Shown in pieces: positions 43,515-53,169 of a DNA stretch of 64,000 bases. The stretch's first letter is position 1. Every line of letters begins with the position of its first letter. The notes below the pieces were generated by a model, which worked only from the letters and a program-made list of their open reading frames with translations, ran no database searches and was not told the DNA's origin. The stretch lies in assembly GCA_016215645.1 (NCBI GenBank), contig JACRIX010000060.1, positions 1 through 64,000 of the forward strand, given 5' to 3'. Both the position numbers and the translations under genes were made by a program. The stretch comes from Rhodocyclales bacterium. GTDB lineage: Bacteria > Pseudomonadota > Gammaproteobacteria > Burkholderiales > Rhodocyclaceae.

Positions 43515-46106
43515 ATGGCGGCCCAGCCCTCGCCCGCCGAGTTGGCGGCCCACACCCCCGTCATGCAGCAGTGGCTGCGCCACAAGGCGCCGCATGAAGA
43601 CAAGCTGCTGTTTTTCCGCATGGGTGATTTCTACGAGCTGTTTTACGAGGACGCCGAACGTGCCGCGCGCCTGCTCGACATTACGCTGACCGCACGCGGC
43701 CAATCGGCCGGCAAGCCGATCGCCATGGCCGGCATCCCCTATCACGCCGTCGACGGCTACCTGGCAAAGCTGGTCAAGCTCGGTGTATCGGTGGCGATCT
43801 GCGAGCAGATCTCCGATCCGTCGCAGGCCAAGGGCCCGGTCGATCGCGCCGTGACGCGCATCGTTACGCCGGGCACCCTGACCGATGCCAATCTGCTCGA
43901 TGAACGCCACGAGAGCCTGCTGCTGGCGCTCACCATCGATCGACAGCGCGCCGGGCTGGCCTGGCTCAATCTGGCCAATGGCGATCTGCGGCTGCTGGAA
44001 ACCTCGCTCGTCGCCCTGCCCGCCCATTTCGAACGCCTGCGCCCGGCCGAACTGCTGCTGCCGGACGCCTTGCGTTCCGATGTACCAAATTCACCGGCAG
44101 TGATTCAACGCCTGCCTGACTGGCATTTCGACGAGCGTGCTGCTGCTCACGCGCTGGCCGAGCACTTCGGCACCCGCGACCTGGCCGGCTTCGGCATCCA
44201 TGCCGAAACCCTGGCCCTGGCCGCCGCAGGCGCCTTGTATCGCTACGCGCAGGCGACGCAGTTCCAGTCGCTCGCCCATGTCACCCAACTCACCGTGGAA
44301 CATGAGGGCAGCTTCCTGCGCCTGGATGCCGCCACCCGACGCAACCTGGAACTCTCCGAAACCCTGCGCGGCGAAGCCTCGCCCACCCTGCTCTCGCTGC
44401 TGGATAGTTGCGCGACCAGCATGGGCTCGCGCTGGCTGCGCCATTGCCTGCACCATCCATCGACCGACAGGAGCATTCCGCGTGCGCGCCACGAAGCCGT
44501 GGCGGCCCTGATCGGCGAATCCGGCAACGGCCCGGCGGCCCATATCGCCAAGGCACTGGTCGGCATTGCCGATATCGAGCGCATCGCCTCCCGCATTGCG
44601 CTGAAGAACGCCCGCCCCCGTGACCTGTCATCGCTGCGTGACAGCCTGGCGCGACTCGACGAGATACGGCGAATAGTCGGCGCTGGCGGTACGGCGACCC
44701 GCCTCGCCGAACTTCTGGCCGCGCTCGCGACGCCCCATGCCTGTGTCGGTTTGCTCACTGACGCCGTGGCCGCGGAGCCGTCGGCGCTGCTGCGCGAAGG
44801 CGGCGTCATCGCGCCGGGCTACAGCGCCGACCTCGACGAACTGCGCGCGATCCAGGACCACTGTGGTGCCTTTCTGGTCGAGCTGGAAGCCCGTGAACGC
44901 GAACGCAGCGGTATCGCCAGCCTCAAGGTCGAATTCAACAAGGTGCACGGCTTCTACATCGAAGTCACCCACGCCAATATCGACAAGATCCCTGACGACT
45001 ACCGTCGCCGGCAAACCCTGAAGAACGCCGAACGCTACATCACTCCCGAGTTGAAGGCCTTCGAGGACAAGGCGCTATCTGCCAACGAGCGCGCGCTGGC
45101 CCTCGAACGCCAGCTCTGGGACGAGCTTCTGGGTGCGTTGGCCACCCACATTCCCCAGTTGCAGAAGATCGCCCGCGCAATCGCCGAACTCGACGGCCTG
45201 GTGGCCTTCGCCACCGCCGCACTGCGCCACGACTATCGCGCTCCCGAGTTCTGCGACGAGGCCCTGCTCGAGATCGAGGCCGGGCGCCATCCTGTGGTTG
45301 AGCGTCAGCTCGATACCCAAGCGGCAAGCTTCATCGCCAACGACACGCGCTTCGGTGCCGGCCGGCGCATGTTGCTGATCACCGGCCCGAACATGGGCGG
45401 CAAATCCACCTACATGCGCCAGGCAGCGCTGATCGTGCTGCTCGCCCACTGCGGCAGCTTCGTGCCCGCAACCCGTTGCCGCCTGGGACCCATCGACGCG
45501 ATCTACACCCGCATCGGGGCGTCGGATGACCTCGCCTCGGGGCGCTCCACCTTCATGGTGGAAATGACCGAAGCGGCGGCGATCCTGAATGGCGCCACCG
45601 AGAAATCACTGGTGCTGATGGACGAGATCGGGCGCGGCACCTCGACCTTCGACGGCGTCGCCCTGGCCTTCGCCATTGCCCGGCATCTGTTGGACAAGAA
45701 CCGCGCCTGGACACTCTTTTCGACCCACTATTTCGAGCTGACGCGACTGGCGCAAGATTCGCCGGTATGTGCCAATGTCCATCTCGACGCGGTGGAGCAC
45801 GGCCACAAGATCGTATTCCTCCATGCTGTCGAAGAAGGTCCGGCTTCACAAAGCTATGGCGTACAGGTCGCGGCGCTCGCCGGCATGCCACCAGCCGTGG
45901 TGCGCGAGGCCCGTCGCCGTCTGACCCTGCTGGAAAACCGGGAGGCCGGTTCACTGCAGCAGCCGGATCTCTTCGCCAGTGCTCCGCCCCTGCCCGAGCC
46001 ACCGCATCCGGCACTGGATGCCCTGCGCGACCTGAATCCCGACGACCTGAGCCCACGCGAAGCGCTCGATCGGATCTACCAACTGGCGCGACTGGCGAAA
46101 GAGTGA
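43515..46106 (+). CDS. mutS: DNA mismatch repair protein MutS
   Basis: 863 residues, full length. N-terminal mismatch-binding motif [11 protein letters not shown] (Phe-x-Glu, about residue 35-45), clamp and lever domains, Walker [10 protein letters not shown] (about 625), Walker [17 protein letters not shown] (about 700) and a C-terminal helix-turn-helix. In the core lever region [16 protein letters not shown] is encoded by a near-perfect copy of the dispersed repeat. Confidence 0.97.
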   Translation: MAAQPSPAELAAHTPVMQQWLRHKAPHEDKLLFFRMGDFYELFYEDAERAARLLDITLTARGQSAGKPIAMAGIPYHAVDGYLAKLVKLGVSVAICEQISDPSQAKGPVDRAVTRIVTPGTLTDANLLDERHESLLLALTIDRQRAGLAWLNLANGDLRLLETSLVALPAHFERLRPAELLLPDALRSDVPNSPAVIQRLPDWHFDERAAAHALAEHFGTRDLAGFGIHAETLALAAAGALYRYAQATQFQSLAHVTQLTVEHEGSFLRLDAATRRNLELSETLRGEASPTLLSLLDSCATSMGSRWLRHCLHHPSTDRSIPRARHEAVAALIGESGNGPAAHIAKALVGIADIERIASRIALKNARPRDLSSLRDSLARLDEIRRIVGAGGTATRLAELLAALATPHACVGLLTDAVAAEPSALLREGGVIAPGYSADLDELRAIQDHCGAFLVELEARERERSGIASLKVEFNKVHGFYIEVTHANIDKIPDDYRRRQTLKNAERYITPELKAFEDKALSANERALALERQLWDELLGALATHIPQLQKIARAIAELDGLVAFATAALRHDYRAPEFCDEALLEIEAGRHPVVERQLDTQAASFIANDTRFGAGRRMLLITGPNMGGKSTYMRQAALIVLLAHCGSFVPATRCRLGPIDAIYTRIGASDDLASGRSTFMVEMTEAAAILNGATEKSLVLMDEIGRGTSTFDGVALAFAIARHLLDKNRAWTLFSTHYFELTRLAQDSPVCANVHLDAVEHGHKIVFLHAVEEGPASQSYGVQVAALAGMPPAVVREARRRLTLLENREAGSLQQPDLFASAPPLPEPPHPALDALRDLNPDDLSPREALDRIYQLARLAKE
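44671..44698 (+). repeat. Dispersed repeat copy 10 (inside mutS)
   Basis: Core AGTCGGCGCT then GGCGGTACGGCGA, identical over 23 bases to copy 1 in boxA 41 kb away. It encodes VGAGGTA, as in BoxA. Confidence 0.8.
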
Positions 46107-47053
46107 AACGACTCTCCGCGCTGATCCTGGCTGCATTGATGGCGTTGCCATCGCAGGCAGAGACGCTGTCCTTCGGGCTCTTCGGCGATACCCCCTACAA
46201 CGCCTGGGAGCGCCGGCATCTGCCCGAGTTGATCGCTGAAATGGATCAGGATGATCTCGCCTTCGTGATCCACGACGGCGACATCAAGAGCGGATCGAGC
46301 GAGTGCAGCGACACGGCCTTTCTCGACATACTCGGTGTATTCCAAAATTCGAAGCACCCGCTGATCTACGTCCCCGGGGACAACGAATGGACCGACTGTC
46401 ACCGCCGTAGCAACGGCGGCTACGATCCGCTCGAGCGCTTGGCGAAATTGCGCGAATTATTTTTTGCCGACGAGTTCGCCCTCGGCAGGCGCAAACTGGC
46501 CCTGGAACGCCAGAGCCGCGACCCGACCTTCGCGCCCTATCGCGAAAATGTGCGCTGGCAAGCCGCAGACGTACTCTTCGTCGGACTCAACCTGCCGGGA
46601 AGCGAGAACAACTTCCATGGCATCACAGGCAGCGGCCCGTCGCCGGAATATCTCGCCCGCGGCTTTGCCAATCGCGCCTGGCTGGAACAGGCCTTTGCCG
46701 AGGCACGCCGGCGCAAGCTGGCAGGCATCCTGATTGCGATTCAGGGCAATCCCGGGTTCCACGCCGCCAGTGCCGGCCGTGCGCCGACCGGCTACGCGGA
46801 CTTTCTGGATCAACTACGGCGCGAATCCATGAATTTCGCCGGGCAAGTCGTGCTCGTCCATGGCGACACCCACCAGCAACGGGTCGACCAGCCGATGGAG
46901 AACCCGGATACAGGAGAGATCGTCAGAAACTTCACCCGCGTCGAGACGTTCGGCTCGCCATCCTTCGGCTGGACCAAGGCCAGCATCGATCCCGCCAACC
47001 CCAGGCTGTTCCGCTTTGAACCGCGAGTTTTCGCCAGGCCGAACCTTCAATAG
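46103..47053 (+). CDS. Secreted calcineurin-like metallophosphoesterase
   Basis: 316 residues from a GTG start overlapping the mutS stop (GTGA). Signal peptide ([19 protein letters not shown]). Phosphoesterase metal motifs: GLFGDTPY (about 26), HDGDIKSG (about 53), VPGDNEWTD (about 92) and VLVHGDTH (about 250). Activity on a phosphoester in the periplasm is likely; substrate unknown. Coupling to mutS seems incidental. Confidence 0.75.
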   Translation: MKRLSALILAALMALPSQAETLSFGLFGDTPYNAWERRHLPELIAEMDQDDLAFVIHDGDIKSGSSECSDTAFLDILGVFQNSKHPLIYVPGDNEWTDCHRRSNGGYDPLERLAKLRELFFADEFALGRRKLALERQSRDPTFAPYRENVRWQAADVLFVGLNLPGSENNFHGITGSGPSPEYLARGFANRAWLEQAFAEARRRKLAGILIAIQGNPGFHAASAGRAPTGYADFLDQLRRESMNFAGQVVLVHGDTHQQRVDQPMENPDTGEIVRNFTRVETFGSPSFGWTKASIDPANPRLFRFEPRVFARPNLQ

Positions 47054-47088
47054 AATGGCCGCGCATGAATGACGGGATGCCCTGATAG

Positions 47089-48186
47089 ATGGATGCCGAC
47101 GGCAACGCGACTATCCTCGCGGTAGATGACCACCCGGTCAATTTGCTGCTGGTCAAGAAGCTGCTGCAACCGCATTACCGGGTGCGCACCGCAAACTGCG
47201 GCGCCAGGGCCCTGGAAGAAGCACGGTCGTCGTCGCCGCCGGACCTGATCCTGCTCGACGTCATGATGCCGGACATGAGCGGCTATGAAGTCTGCACCCA
47301 GCTCAAGGCAAACCCGGCGACGCATGACATCCCGATCATTTTCGTCACCGCGATGTCTGAAATCGAAAGCGAGGAGCAGGGACTGTCACTGGGCGCCGTC
47401 GACTACCTGACCAAGCCGATCAGCACACCGATTCTTCTGGCACGGGTGAGGAATCATCTCGCCTTGCGGCGCCAGGCGATCGAACTTGAGGAACTTAACC
47501 GTTCCCTGGCGCAGCGCGTTGCCGACGGTGTGGCCCAGGTCGAACGCTTCAGCCGGCTGCGCCGCTTCTTCTCACCAGCGGTTGCCGACATGCTGCTGAC
47601 CGGGGATGCAGAAGATCCGTTGAAGACCCATCGGCGGGAAATCGTCGTGGTCTTTCTCGACCTGCGCGGCTACACCTCATTCACGGAAGCATTCGGCGCC
47701 GACGAAGTAATGCACGTGCTGGGCGAATTTCACGCCGCAATGGGCCAGTTGATCATGTCCTATGGCGCAACGCTGGAGCGATTTGCCGGCGACGGCATGA
47801 TGATTTTCTTCAATGATCCACTGGAAATTGATGATCCGGCGGGGTCCGCGCTGCGGATGGCCCTGGAAATGCAGCAGCGTTTCAGCGAATTGCAGGCGCT
47901 GTGGCAGACACGGGGCTACACCCTGTCGATGGGCATAGGCATCGCGCAAGGCGTGGCAACCATCGGTGCCATCGGTTTCGAGGGCCGCCGTGATTACGGC
48001 GCAATCGGCAGCGTGACCAACCTCGCGGCACGACTGTGCAGCGAAGCGCGCGGCGGGCAGATCCTGATTGACCGCCAGGTGGCAAGCCATGCTGCCTCGT
48101 CGGTCACCACCCGGTCAGCCGGGGAGGTCAAGCTCAAGGGCTTTGCGGCTCCCGTGGAGATCTTCGAGCCCGCCGCCAATCGGTAA
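47089..48186 (+). CDS. Response regulator with class III nucleotide cyclase output
   Basis: 365 residues. Receiver domain about residues 8-125: DD near 17-18, phosphoacceptor in LILLDVMMPDMSG (about 60), T in FVTAM, K in LTKPIS. A coiled linker (about 130-155) leads to a class III cyclase domain (about 180-355): first metal Asp in FLDLRGYTSF, second in RFAGDGMMIFF, and the transition-state Asn/Arg in VTNLAARLC. Cyclic AMP is the probable product; the specificity residues are not the standard Lys/Asp pair, so cGMP is not excluded. A CRP-like gene lies 0.7 kb downstream on the same strand. No histidine kinase is adjacent. Confidence 0.85.
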   Translation: MDADGNATILAVDDHPVNLLLVKKLLQPHYRVRTANCGARALEEARSSSPPDLILLDVMMPDMSGYEVCTQLKANPATHDIPIIFVTAMSEIESEEQGLSLGAVDYLTKPISTPILLARVRNHLALRRQAIELEELNRSLAQRVADGVAQVERFSRLRRFFSPAVADMLLTGDAEDPLKTHRREIVVVFLDLRGYTSFTEAFGADEVMHVLGEFHAAMGQLIMSYGATLERFAGDGMMIFFNDPLEIDDPAGSALRMALEMQQRFSELQALWQTRGYTLSMGIGIAQGVATIGAIGFEGRRDYGAIGSVTNLAARLCSEARGGQILIDRQVASHAASSVTTRSAGEVKLKGFAAPVEIFEPAANR

Positions 48187-48217
48187 ATTTCCGGCGTAGG
48201 CAGCCCTGCATCCACAA

Positions 48218-48649
48218 TCAGTGGAACTCGTCCTCGTGGGGAACAGGCGCGGGGAGCACAAGGATGCCCTCGTCAAGCAACTCCATGGTTTCGTCCGCGC
48301 TCGCCACACCACGAATGCTTCGGGACGGAGCTTCGTCGTAGTGGATCCGGCGCGCCTCTTCAGGAAACCGCTCCCCAACGTTCTCCGCCTGTTTCGCCGC
48401 CAGCGCCAGGACCTGAAACAGCTGGGCAGCAAGGGCGGGCGGCACAGCCGGCACCACGCCTTGCTCGACCGGGGCGTCCGCAGCACTGCGGCGAACATGT
48501 GGCGCCGAAGGCAACAGGCTTACCGCCGCCGTCTGACAATGCGGACAGAGAACCAGTTGCCGTTCGCTTTGCTCGCGAAAGGCATTGGACGACGCGAACC
48601 AGCCCTCGAACCGATGGCCGGAATCACAAAGTATGTTGAGGACGATCAC
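48218..48649 (-). CDS. DUF1178 family protein
   Basis: 143 residues from a GTG start (IVLNILCDSGHRFEGWFASSNAF), the conserved family opening. CPHCQTAAVSLLPSAPHV holds a two-Cys zinc-ribbon half, paired with the early Cys-His. The central 40 residues are Ala/Val-rich. The C-terminus IHYDEAPSRSIRGVASADE matches the family block. Function unknown. Confidence 0.8.
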   Translation of the reverse strand: MIVLNILCDSGHRFEGWFASSNAFREQSERQLVLCPHCQTAAVSLLPSAPHVRRSAADAPVEQGVVPAVPPALAAQLFQVLALAAKQAENVGERFPEEARRIHYDEAPSRSIRGVASADETMELLDEGILVLPAPVPHEDEFH

Positions 48650-48854
48650 GGTCTGGAGTCTGCGCGACGTGGCTGTGAAACAGCCGAAGAATGCATTGTA
48701 GCCGCGCAATCTCCGCCCCGTATTTTCCGCAGCGAGCGCGTATTTTCCACAAGGGTCGCGGGACCGGCTTTCGTTTATCCTGATCCGATGCGGCCAACCG
48801 TTTGCTTGCATGCGCATGCGCAATCCAGGCCGATCCGCGATCAGGGAGCACGAG

Positions 48855-49778
48855 ATGGCTCAGCAACAAGCCCTTCCGGTACGTACCGCATCACCCGGTG
48901 AAATCATATTTTCCGAAGGCGCGATGGGAAACCCCTTGATGTACGTGATCAAGGAAGGTTCGGTCGAAATTTCCATCACCCGTGGCGAGCGCAAGGTCGT
49001 GCTGTCCACGCTGGAGCGGGGCCAATTCTTTGGCGAAATGGCCTTGCTGTCGACGGAGCCGCGCAGTGCCACTGCCAAGGCCCTGAGCTATTGCGAATTC
49101 CAGGTCATTGAAGGCGACGCGCTGGAACGCCTGATCGACAAGTCTTCGCCCATCATCCGCTACATGCTGCGAACCCTGATCACGATGGTGAAGAGAAAAG
49201 ACGAACTGGTCGCCCGCCACGCCATGGGCTTCTCCGTGGTGGTTGCCTATGCCCAGTTGCTGGAACTGATAGCCGTGCCGGAAGCAACATCCGGCAAGCT
49301 GCGCCGCGACCGTGAAGCAGAAGTATCGCTGCCTATGGACGACGCCGTTGACAAATGCATGCGCATCCTGAGGCATTCCCGGCAGGAAGTCACCGCAACG
49401 CTAAAACACATGTTCAAGCTGGGTCTGATCACCATCGAGTCCGGCCGGCCAGGCTACCGCAAGGTCCGCCTCAATGACAAAGTGGTCACGGTCGACGACG
49501 GAAAGCCGGCGTATCAGAACCTCCGCTTCAACCACGAGGACATCGTCAAAAAGGCACAGAACCTGCCGGAATCGGCAAACCAGGATCTCGCCGGATTCAT
49601 CCGCACCGAACTCGAACTGGTCGATCTCGCGGAAATCGAAGCCATGATCGGTATTGACCGTGAAGCCATCCTGCGCAAACTCGCCCAGGACGATCTGGCC
49701 GACGAATTGTTCGTCTTCCGCAAGTCAGCCGTACTGCGCCATCTCGAGGAAAAGGGTGCCGGTTACTTTTCCGGCTGA
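48855..49778 (+). CDS. CRP-like cyclic nucleotide-binding protein
   Basis: 307 residues from MAQQQALPVRT with AGGGAG upstream. Cyclic-nucleotide domain about 10-115 with the phosphate-binding cassette FGEMALLSTEPRSATA (about 60-75), including the Arg and Ser/Thr contacts for cAMP. A dimer helix and helix-turn-helix-like region follow (about 160-205), then a 100-residue C-terminal extension not seen in CRP. The extension ends in helical segments (AILRKLAQDDLADELFVFRKS). The nearby cyclase makes cAMP signalling plausible. It may be a CRP-type regulator or a non-DNA-binding sensor. Confidence 0.75.
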   Translation: MAQQQALPVRTASPGEIIFSEGAMGNPLMYVIKEGSVEISITRGERKVVLSTLERGQFFGEMALLSTEPRSATAKALSYCEFQVIEGDALERLIDKSSPIIRYMLRTLITMVKRKDELVARHAMGFSVVVAYAQLLELIAVPEATSGKLRRDREAEVSLPMDDAVDKCMRILRHSRQEVTATLKHMFKLGLITIESGRPGYRKVRLNDKVVTVDDGKPAYQNLRFNHEDIVKKAQNLPESANQDLAGFIRTELELVDLAEIEAMIGIDREAILRKLAQDDLADELFVFRKSAVLRHLEEKGAGYFSG

Positions 49779-49795
49779 GCGAAATATAAGGGGAT

Positions 49796-49880
49796 TGGTG
49801 CCCGGAACCGGAATCGAACCGGTATGGCTTGCGCCGAGGGATTTTAAGTCCCTTGTGTCTACCAATTTCACCATCCGGGC
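49796..49880 (-). tRNA. leuZ: tRNA-Leu (anticodon TAA)
   Basis: 85 bases including encoded CCA. The acceptor stem GCCCGG pairs with CCGGGC; the anticodon loop is CTTAAAA; a class II long variable arm (CGGCGCAAGCCG-like) and GGTTCGATTCC T-arm are seen. Last of a three-tRNA set after pgsA, as in E. coli glyW-cysT-leuZ. Confidence 0.95.
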
Positions 49881-49907
49881 CCGAGCTCGGCTCGATGCGG
49901 GGGGATT

Positions 49908-49981
49908 TGGAGGCGCGACCCGGAATCGAACCGAGGTACACGGCTTTGCAGGCCGCTGCATAACCACTCTGCCATCGCGCC
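49908..49981 (-). tRNA. cysT: tRNA-Cys (anticodon GCA)
   Basis: 74 bases including CCA. The acceptor stem GGCGCGA pairs with TCGCGCC, the discriminator is U, the anticodon loop is CTGCAAA and the T-arm is GGTTCGATTCC. Confidence 0.96.
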
Positions 49982-50043
49982 GCGAAGGACTTGAACAGAC
50001 GTGAAGTTAAAAGGGGGAAAGCAATGGCTTTCCCCCAGGAAAC

Positions 50044-50119
50044 TGGAGCGGCAGAAGAGTCTCGAACTCTCGACCTCAACCTTGGCAAGGTTGCGCTCTA
50101 CCAACTGAGCTACTGCCGC
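50044..50119 (-). tRNA. glyW: tRNA-Gly (anticodon GCC)
   Basis: 76 bases including CCA. The acceptor stem GCGGCAG pairs with CTGCCGC, the D-arm is GCTCAGTTGGTAGAGC, the anticodon loop is TTGCCAA and the T-arm is GAGTTCGAGACTC. First of the three tRNAs, 38 bases after pgsA. Confidence 0.97.
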
Positions 50120-50156
50120 AAAACAGCCGCGCATTATAGCGGGAGCAACCACGCTG

Positions 50157-50720
50157 TCAACGACTCCGCGCCGAGATTTCGGGCCATGCCTTGCGCAGGT
50201 AATACCCCATCGACCAGAGCGTCAGCAGCGCCGCAATCCAGAGCGCCACGGTTCCCAGCAATACGATGTCCAGCGGGCCGAGCGGCGCATGCCAGAGCAG
50301 CATGGGAATCGCCGTCATCTGGGCTATGGTCTTCAGCTTGCCAATCAGTGAAACCGCCACGCTCTTGGCGGCGCCGATGCTCGCCATCCATTCGCGCAAT
50401 GCCGAGATCGCGATTTCGCGGCCGATGATGATGAAGGCAAGGACCGCATCCGCGCGATCCAGTTTGACCAGCATCACCAGCGCTGCGGCGACCATCAGCT
50501 TGTCGGCCACCGGATCAAGGAAGGCGCCGAAGGCCGACATCTGGTTGAGCCGGCGCGCCAGCCAGCCGTCGATCCAGTCGGTCACGGCCGCCACCAGAAA
50601 GGCCGCGGTGGCAATGAAATTCTGTTCGGCCACGGGCAGCGGCAGGTAATACACGCCGACCACCAGCGGGATCAGCAGGATGCGCGCCCAGGTCAGCAGG
50701 TTGGGAATGTTCAGCGGCAT
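50157..50720 (-). CDS. pgsA: CDP-diacylglycerol-glycerol-3-phosphate 3-phosphatidyltransferase PgsA
   Basis: 187 residues, four or more membrane helices. CDP-alcohol phosphotransferase motif DWIDGWLARRLN...GAFLDPVADK (D-G-x2-A-R-x8-G-x3-D-x3-D). Starts MPLNIPNLLTWARILLIP. Makes phosphatidylglycerol phosphate at the inner membrane. Starts 1 base after the uvrC stop. Confidence 0.96.
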   Translation of the reverse strand: MPLNIPNLLTWARILLIPLVVGVYYLPLPVAEQNFIATAAFLVAAVTDWIDGWLARRLNQMSAFGAFLDPVADKLMVAAALVMLVKLDRADAVLAFIIIGREIAISALREWMASIGAAKSVAVSLIGKLKTIAQMTAIPMLLWHAPLGPLDIVLLGTVALWIAALLTLWSMGYYLRKAWPEISARSR

Positions 50721-50721
50721 C

Positions 50722-52557
50722 TCAGCGGAAGGCGCGGTGGATCGCTTCGGCCAGCCGCCGTGAAATGCCCTCGACGCGACACAGGTCCTCGATGGTCGCC
50801 GCCTTGACCCCGTCCAGCCCACCGAACTGCGCCAGCAGCTTGCGGCGCCGCGCCGGCCCGATCCCGGCCACATCCTCCAGCCTGGAACGCCCGCGGGCCT
50901 TGGCGCGCCTTGCGCGATGGCCGACGATGGCAAAGCGGTGCGCCTCGTCGCGTATTTCCTGAATCAGGTGAAAGCCCGGATGGTCCATGTCCAATTGTAG
51001 CGGCAGCGCCCGCCCATGAACGAAGAGGGTTTCCAGGCCGGGCTTGCGTTCCTCGCCTTTGGCCACGCCGACGCTGGCCAGATGATCCAGTCCAAGTTCG
51101 GCAAACACCTCGCGGGCCACACGATGCTGGCCCTTGCCCCCGTCGATCAGGACCAGGTCAGGAGCCACGGTGTCGCCCGTCGCCACTTTTTCGTAGCGCC
51201 GTGTCAGCGCCTGGCGCATCGCCGCGTAGTCGTCACCCGGCTGGATTCCGGAAATATTGAAGCGGCGATACTCGCCCTTCTTCATCGCGCCATCGACACA
51301 GACCACGCAGGAGGCCACCGTGCCCTCGCCCATGGTGTGGCTGATATCGAAGCATTCGATGCGCTGCGGCAGGTCTGCCGCACCGAGGGCTTCCTGCAGC
51401 GCGATCAGCCGTCCGCTGCTGCGCGCCTTGGCCTGCCAGCGCGCCCGCAAGGCCAGGCGGGCATTGTTCAGCGCCATCTCCATCCAGGCCCGTTCCATCT
51501 CGTTGCGCGGCCCGGCGGCATTGATTCCCTGCGGGATGTCGTCCAGGGGAAAGGCGCTCAGAATCACTCGCGACGGTGACGGCTGCTCCGCATAGTGTTG
51601 CGCGATGAATGCCGCCAGACCGTCGGCGACATCGAGTTGGGTTGCGTCGCCCACCTGCGGGAAATGGGCACGATCCCCCAGGTGCAAGCCACCTCGAATC
51701 ATGGCCAGATTCACGCAGAGGCTGCCCCGCTCGACAACGGCCGCCACAATGTCCACATCCGCATCCTGCGTCGAGCTTACGTACTGACGATGCAGCACGG
51801 CCTGCAGGGCGCGGATCTGATCGCGCAGTTGCGCGGCTTCTTCGAAGTGAAGCGCGGCTGCCGCCGCGTCCATCTGTCGCGTCAACCGATCAATCACCTC
51901 GGCATGTCGGCCACGCAGGAACATCTCCGCCAGGCGCACATCGACCGCATAGTCCGTCGCCGATACAAACCCGACACAGGGCGCCTTGCAGCGTTTGATC
52001 TGATGCATCAGGCAGGGCCGCGAGCGATGCGCGAATACGGCTTCCTCGCAGGTGCGCAGAAGAAAGGTTTTCTGGATCAGCTGGATGCTCTCGCGCACGG
52101 CCAGGCCATTCGGAAAGGGGCCGAAGTAGTGTGATTTTTTTTCGAAAGCGCCGCGATGGTAGAAAAGCCGCGGAAACTCGCCACCGGAGAGTCCGATATA
52201 GGGATAGGACTTGTCGTCGCGAAAGAGGATGTTGTACTTCGGCGTCAGCTTCTTGATCAGCGTGTTCTCGAGAATCAAGGCCTCGGCCTCGGAACGCGTT
52301 GCCGTGGCCTCCATGGCCGCCACCTGCTGCAACATCAGTGCGATGCGCGGACTATGGCCGGTCTTCTGAAAATACGAGGAAACACGCTTCTTCAGGTTTT
52401 TCGCCTTGCCGACGTAGAGCACGGCTCGATCCAACGCCAGCATGCGATAGACACCCGGGGCCTCGGTCAGCGAGGCGAGAAACTCCTTGGCATCGAAAGC
52501 GGGGCTCTGTTTGTCAGTATCAGGCGTCGAGTTCGGCACGGATCTGGCGGAACACAT
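50722..52557 (-). CDS. uvrC: Excinuclease ABC subunit UvrC
   Basis: 611 residues. N-terminal GIY-YIG-type domain (EAPGVYRMLALDRAVLYVGKAKNLKKRVSSYF, about 32-63), the UVR domain near 205-235, the C-terminal RNase H-like endonuclease (FDISHTMGEGTVASCVV, about 400) and a terminal helix-hairpin-helix. Makes both incisions in nucleotide excision repair. The first 20 residues overlap the upstream glycosylase gene by 38 bases; a GTG start at 52539 would shorten the overlap. Confidence 0.96.
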   Translation of the reverse strand: MCSARSVPNSTPDTDKQSPAFDAKEFLASLTEAPGVYRMLALDRAVLYVGKAKNLKKRVSSYFQKTGHSPRIALMLQQVAAMEATATRSEAEALILENTLIKKLTPKYNILFRDDKSYPYIGLSGGEFPRLFYHRGAFEKKSHYFGPFPNGLAVRESIQLIQKTFLLRTCEEAVFAHRSRPCLMHQIKRCKAPCVGFVSATDYAVDVRLAEMFLRGRHAEVIDRLTRQMDAAAAALHFEEAAQLRDQIRALQAVLHRQYVSSTQDADVDIVAAVVERGSLCVNLAMIRGGLHLGDRAHFPQVGDATQLDVADGLAAFIAQHYAEQPSPSRVILSAFPLDDIPQGINAAGPRNEMERAWMEMALNNARLALRARWQAKARSSGRLIALQEALGAADLPQRIECFDISHTMGEGTVASCVVCVDGAMKKGEYRRFNISGIQPGDDYAAMRQALTRRYEKVATGDTVAPDLVLIDGGKGQHRVAREVFAELGLDHLASVGVAKGEERKPGLETLFVHGRALPLQLDMDHPGFHLIQEIRDEAHRFAIVGHRARRAKARGRSRLEDVAGIGPARRRKLLAQFGGLDGVKAATIEDLCRVEGISRRLAEAIHRAFR

Positions 52558-53149
52558 TCTGAAAGTCGGCGCTGGTAAGACGGCGCGTTTGCGTGTTGTA
52601 GCGGCTGCAATGGTAGCTGTCGATCAGCACGCGGCCCTCGGGTAGCGCGTGACGCGCGCCGTGGGCAAAGGTACAGGCAGACTGCTTCAAGGCCGTCGCC
52701 ATCAGCACGGCCTTGTGCGCCACCAGCCCCAGCGCCAGGACCACCTGAACCTCGCGCGCCTGTGCCAATTCAGCGGCGAGGTAAGGATTGCAGGTCTTGA
52801 TCTCCGCAGGCTCGGGCTTGTTCTCCGGCGGCAGGCATTTCACGGCATTGCTGATGCGGCAATCGATCAGTTGCAGGCCATCATCGGCGGCGACCGATTG
52901 CGGGCGTGATGCGAAGCCGTAGGCATGCAGGGTCTCGTAGAGCAGGATCCCGGCATAATCGCCCGTGAAGGGCCGCCCGGTGCGGTTGGCGCCGTGCATG
53001 CCAGGCGCCAGCCCGACCACCAGCAGGCGCGCCGCCGGGTCGCCGAAAGGCATGACCGGCCGGGCGTGATACTCGGGATGGCGGCTGCGTACGTCGGCGA
53101 GGAAGCCGGCGAGGCGCGGACAGGCGGTGCAGTCGAGAAGTGAATCCAT
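52520..53149 (-). CDS. Fe-S uracil-DNA glycosylase, family 5-like (UDGb)
   Basis: 209 residues. The early Cys pair DCTACPRL (about 6-11) and later Cys residues (ISNAVKCLPPENK, KTCNPYL) can hold the 4Fe-4S cluster. Motif GLAPGMHGANRTGRPFTGDY (about 46-65) and SYHCSRYNTQTRRLT are those of UDGb; the usual Pro after SYH is Cys here. Removes uracil and related damaged bases. Upstream of uvrC, making a repair pair. Residues TSADFQ are encoded by a repeat copy. Confidence 0.85.
   Translation of the reverse strand: MDSLLDCTACPRLAGFLADVRSRHPEYHARPVMPFGDPAARLLVVGLAPGMHGANRTGRPFTGDYAGILLYETLHAYGFASRPQSVAADDGLQLIDCRISNAVKCLPPENKPEPAEIKTCNPYLAAELAQAREVQVVLALGLVAHKAVLMATALKQSACTFAHGARHALPEGRVLIDSYHCSRYNTQTRRLTSADFQNVFRQIRAELDA
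52559..52587 (+). repeat. Dispersed repeat copy 11 (inside glycosylase gene)
   Basis: CTGAAAGTCGGCGCT then GGTAAGACGGCGC, antisense to the gene, which reads TSADFQ. It lies just past the uvrC start, within the region where the two genes meet. Confidence 0.7.
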
Positions 53150-53169
53150 TCGGCTAGGATACCGGCTAC

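Noticed and set aside
46103-46106. Frameshift at the mutS end producing a mutS-phosphoesterase fusion
   Set aside because: GTGA overlap with a clear signal peptide directly after it shows a normal separate start.
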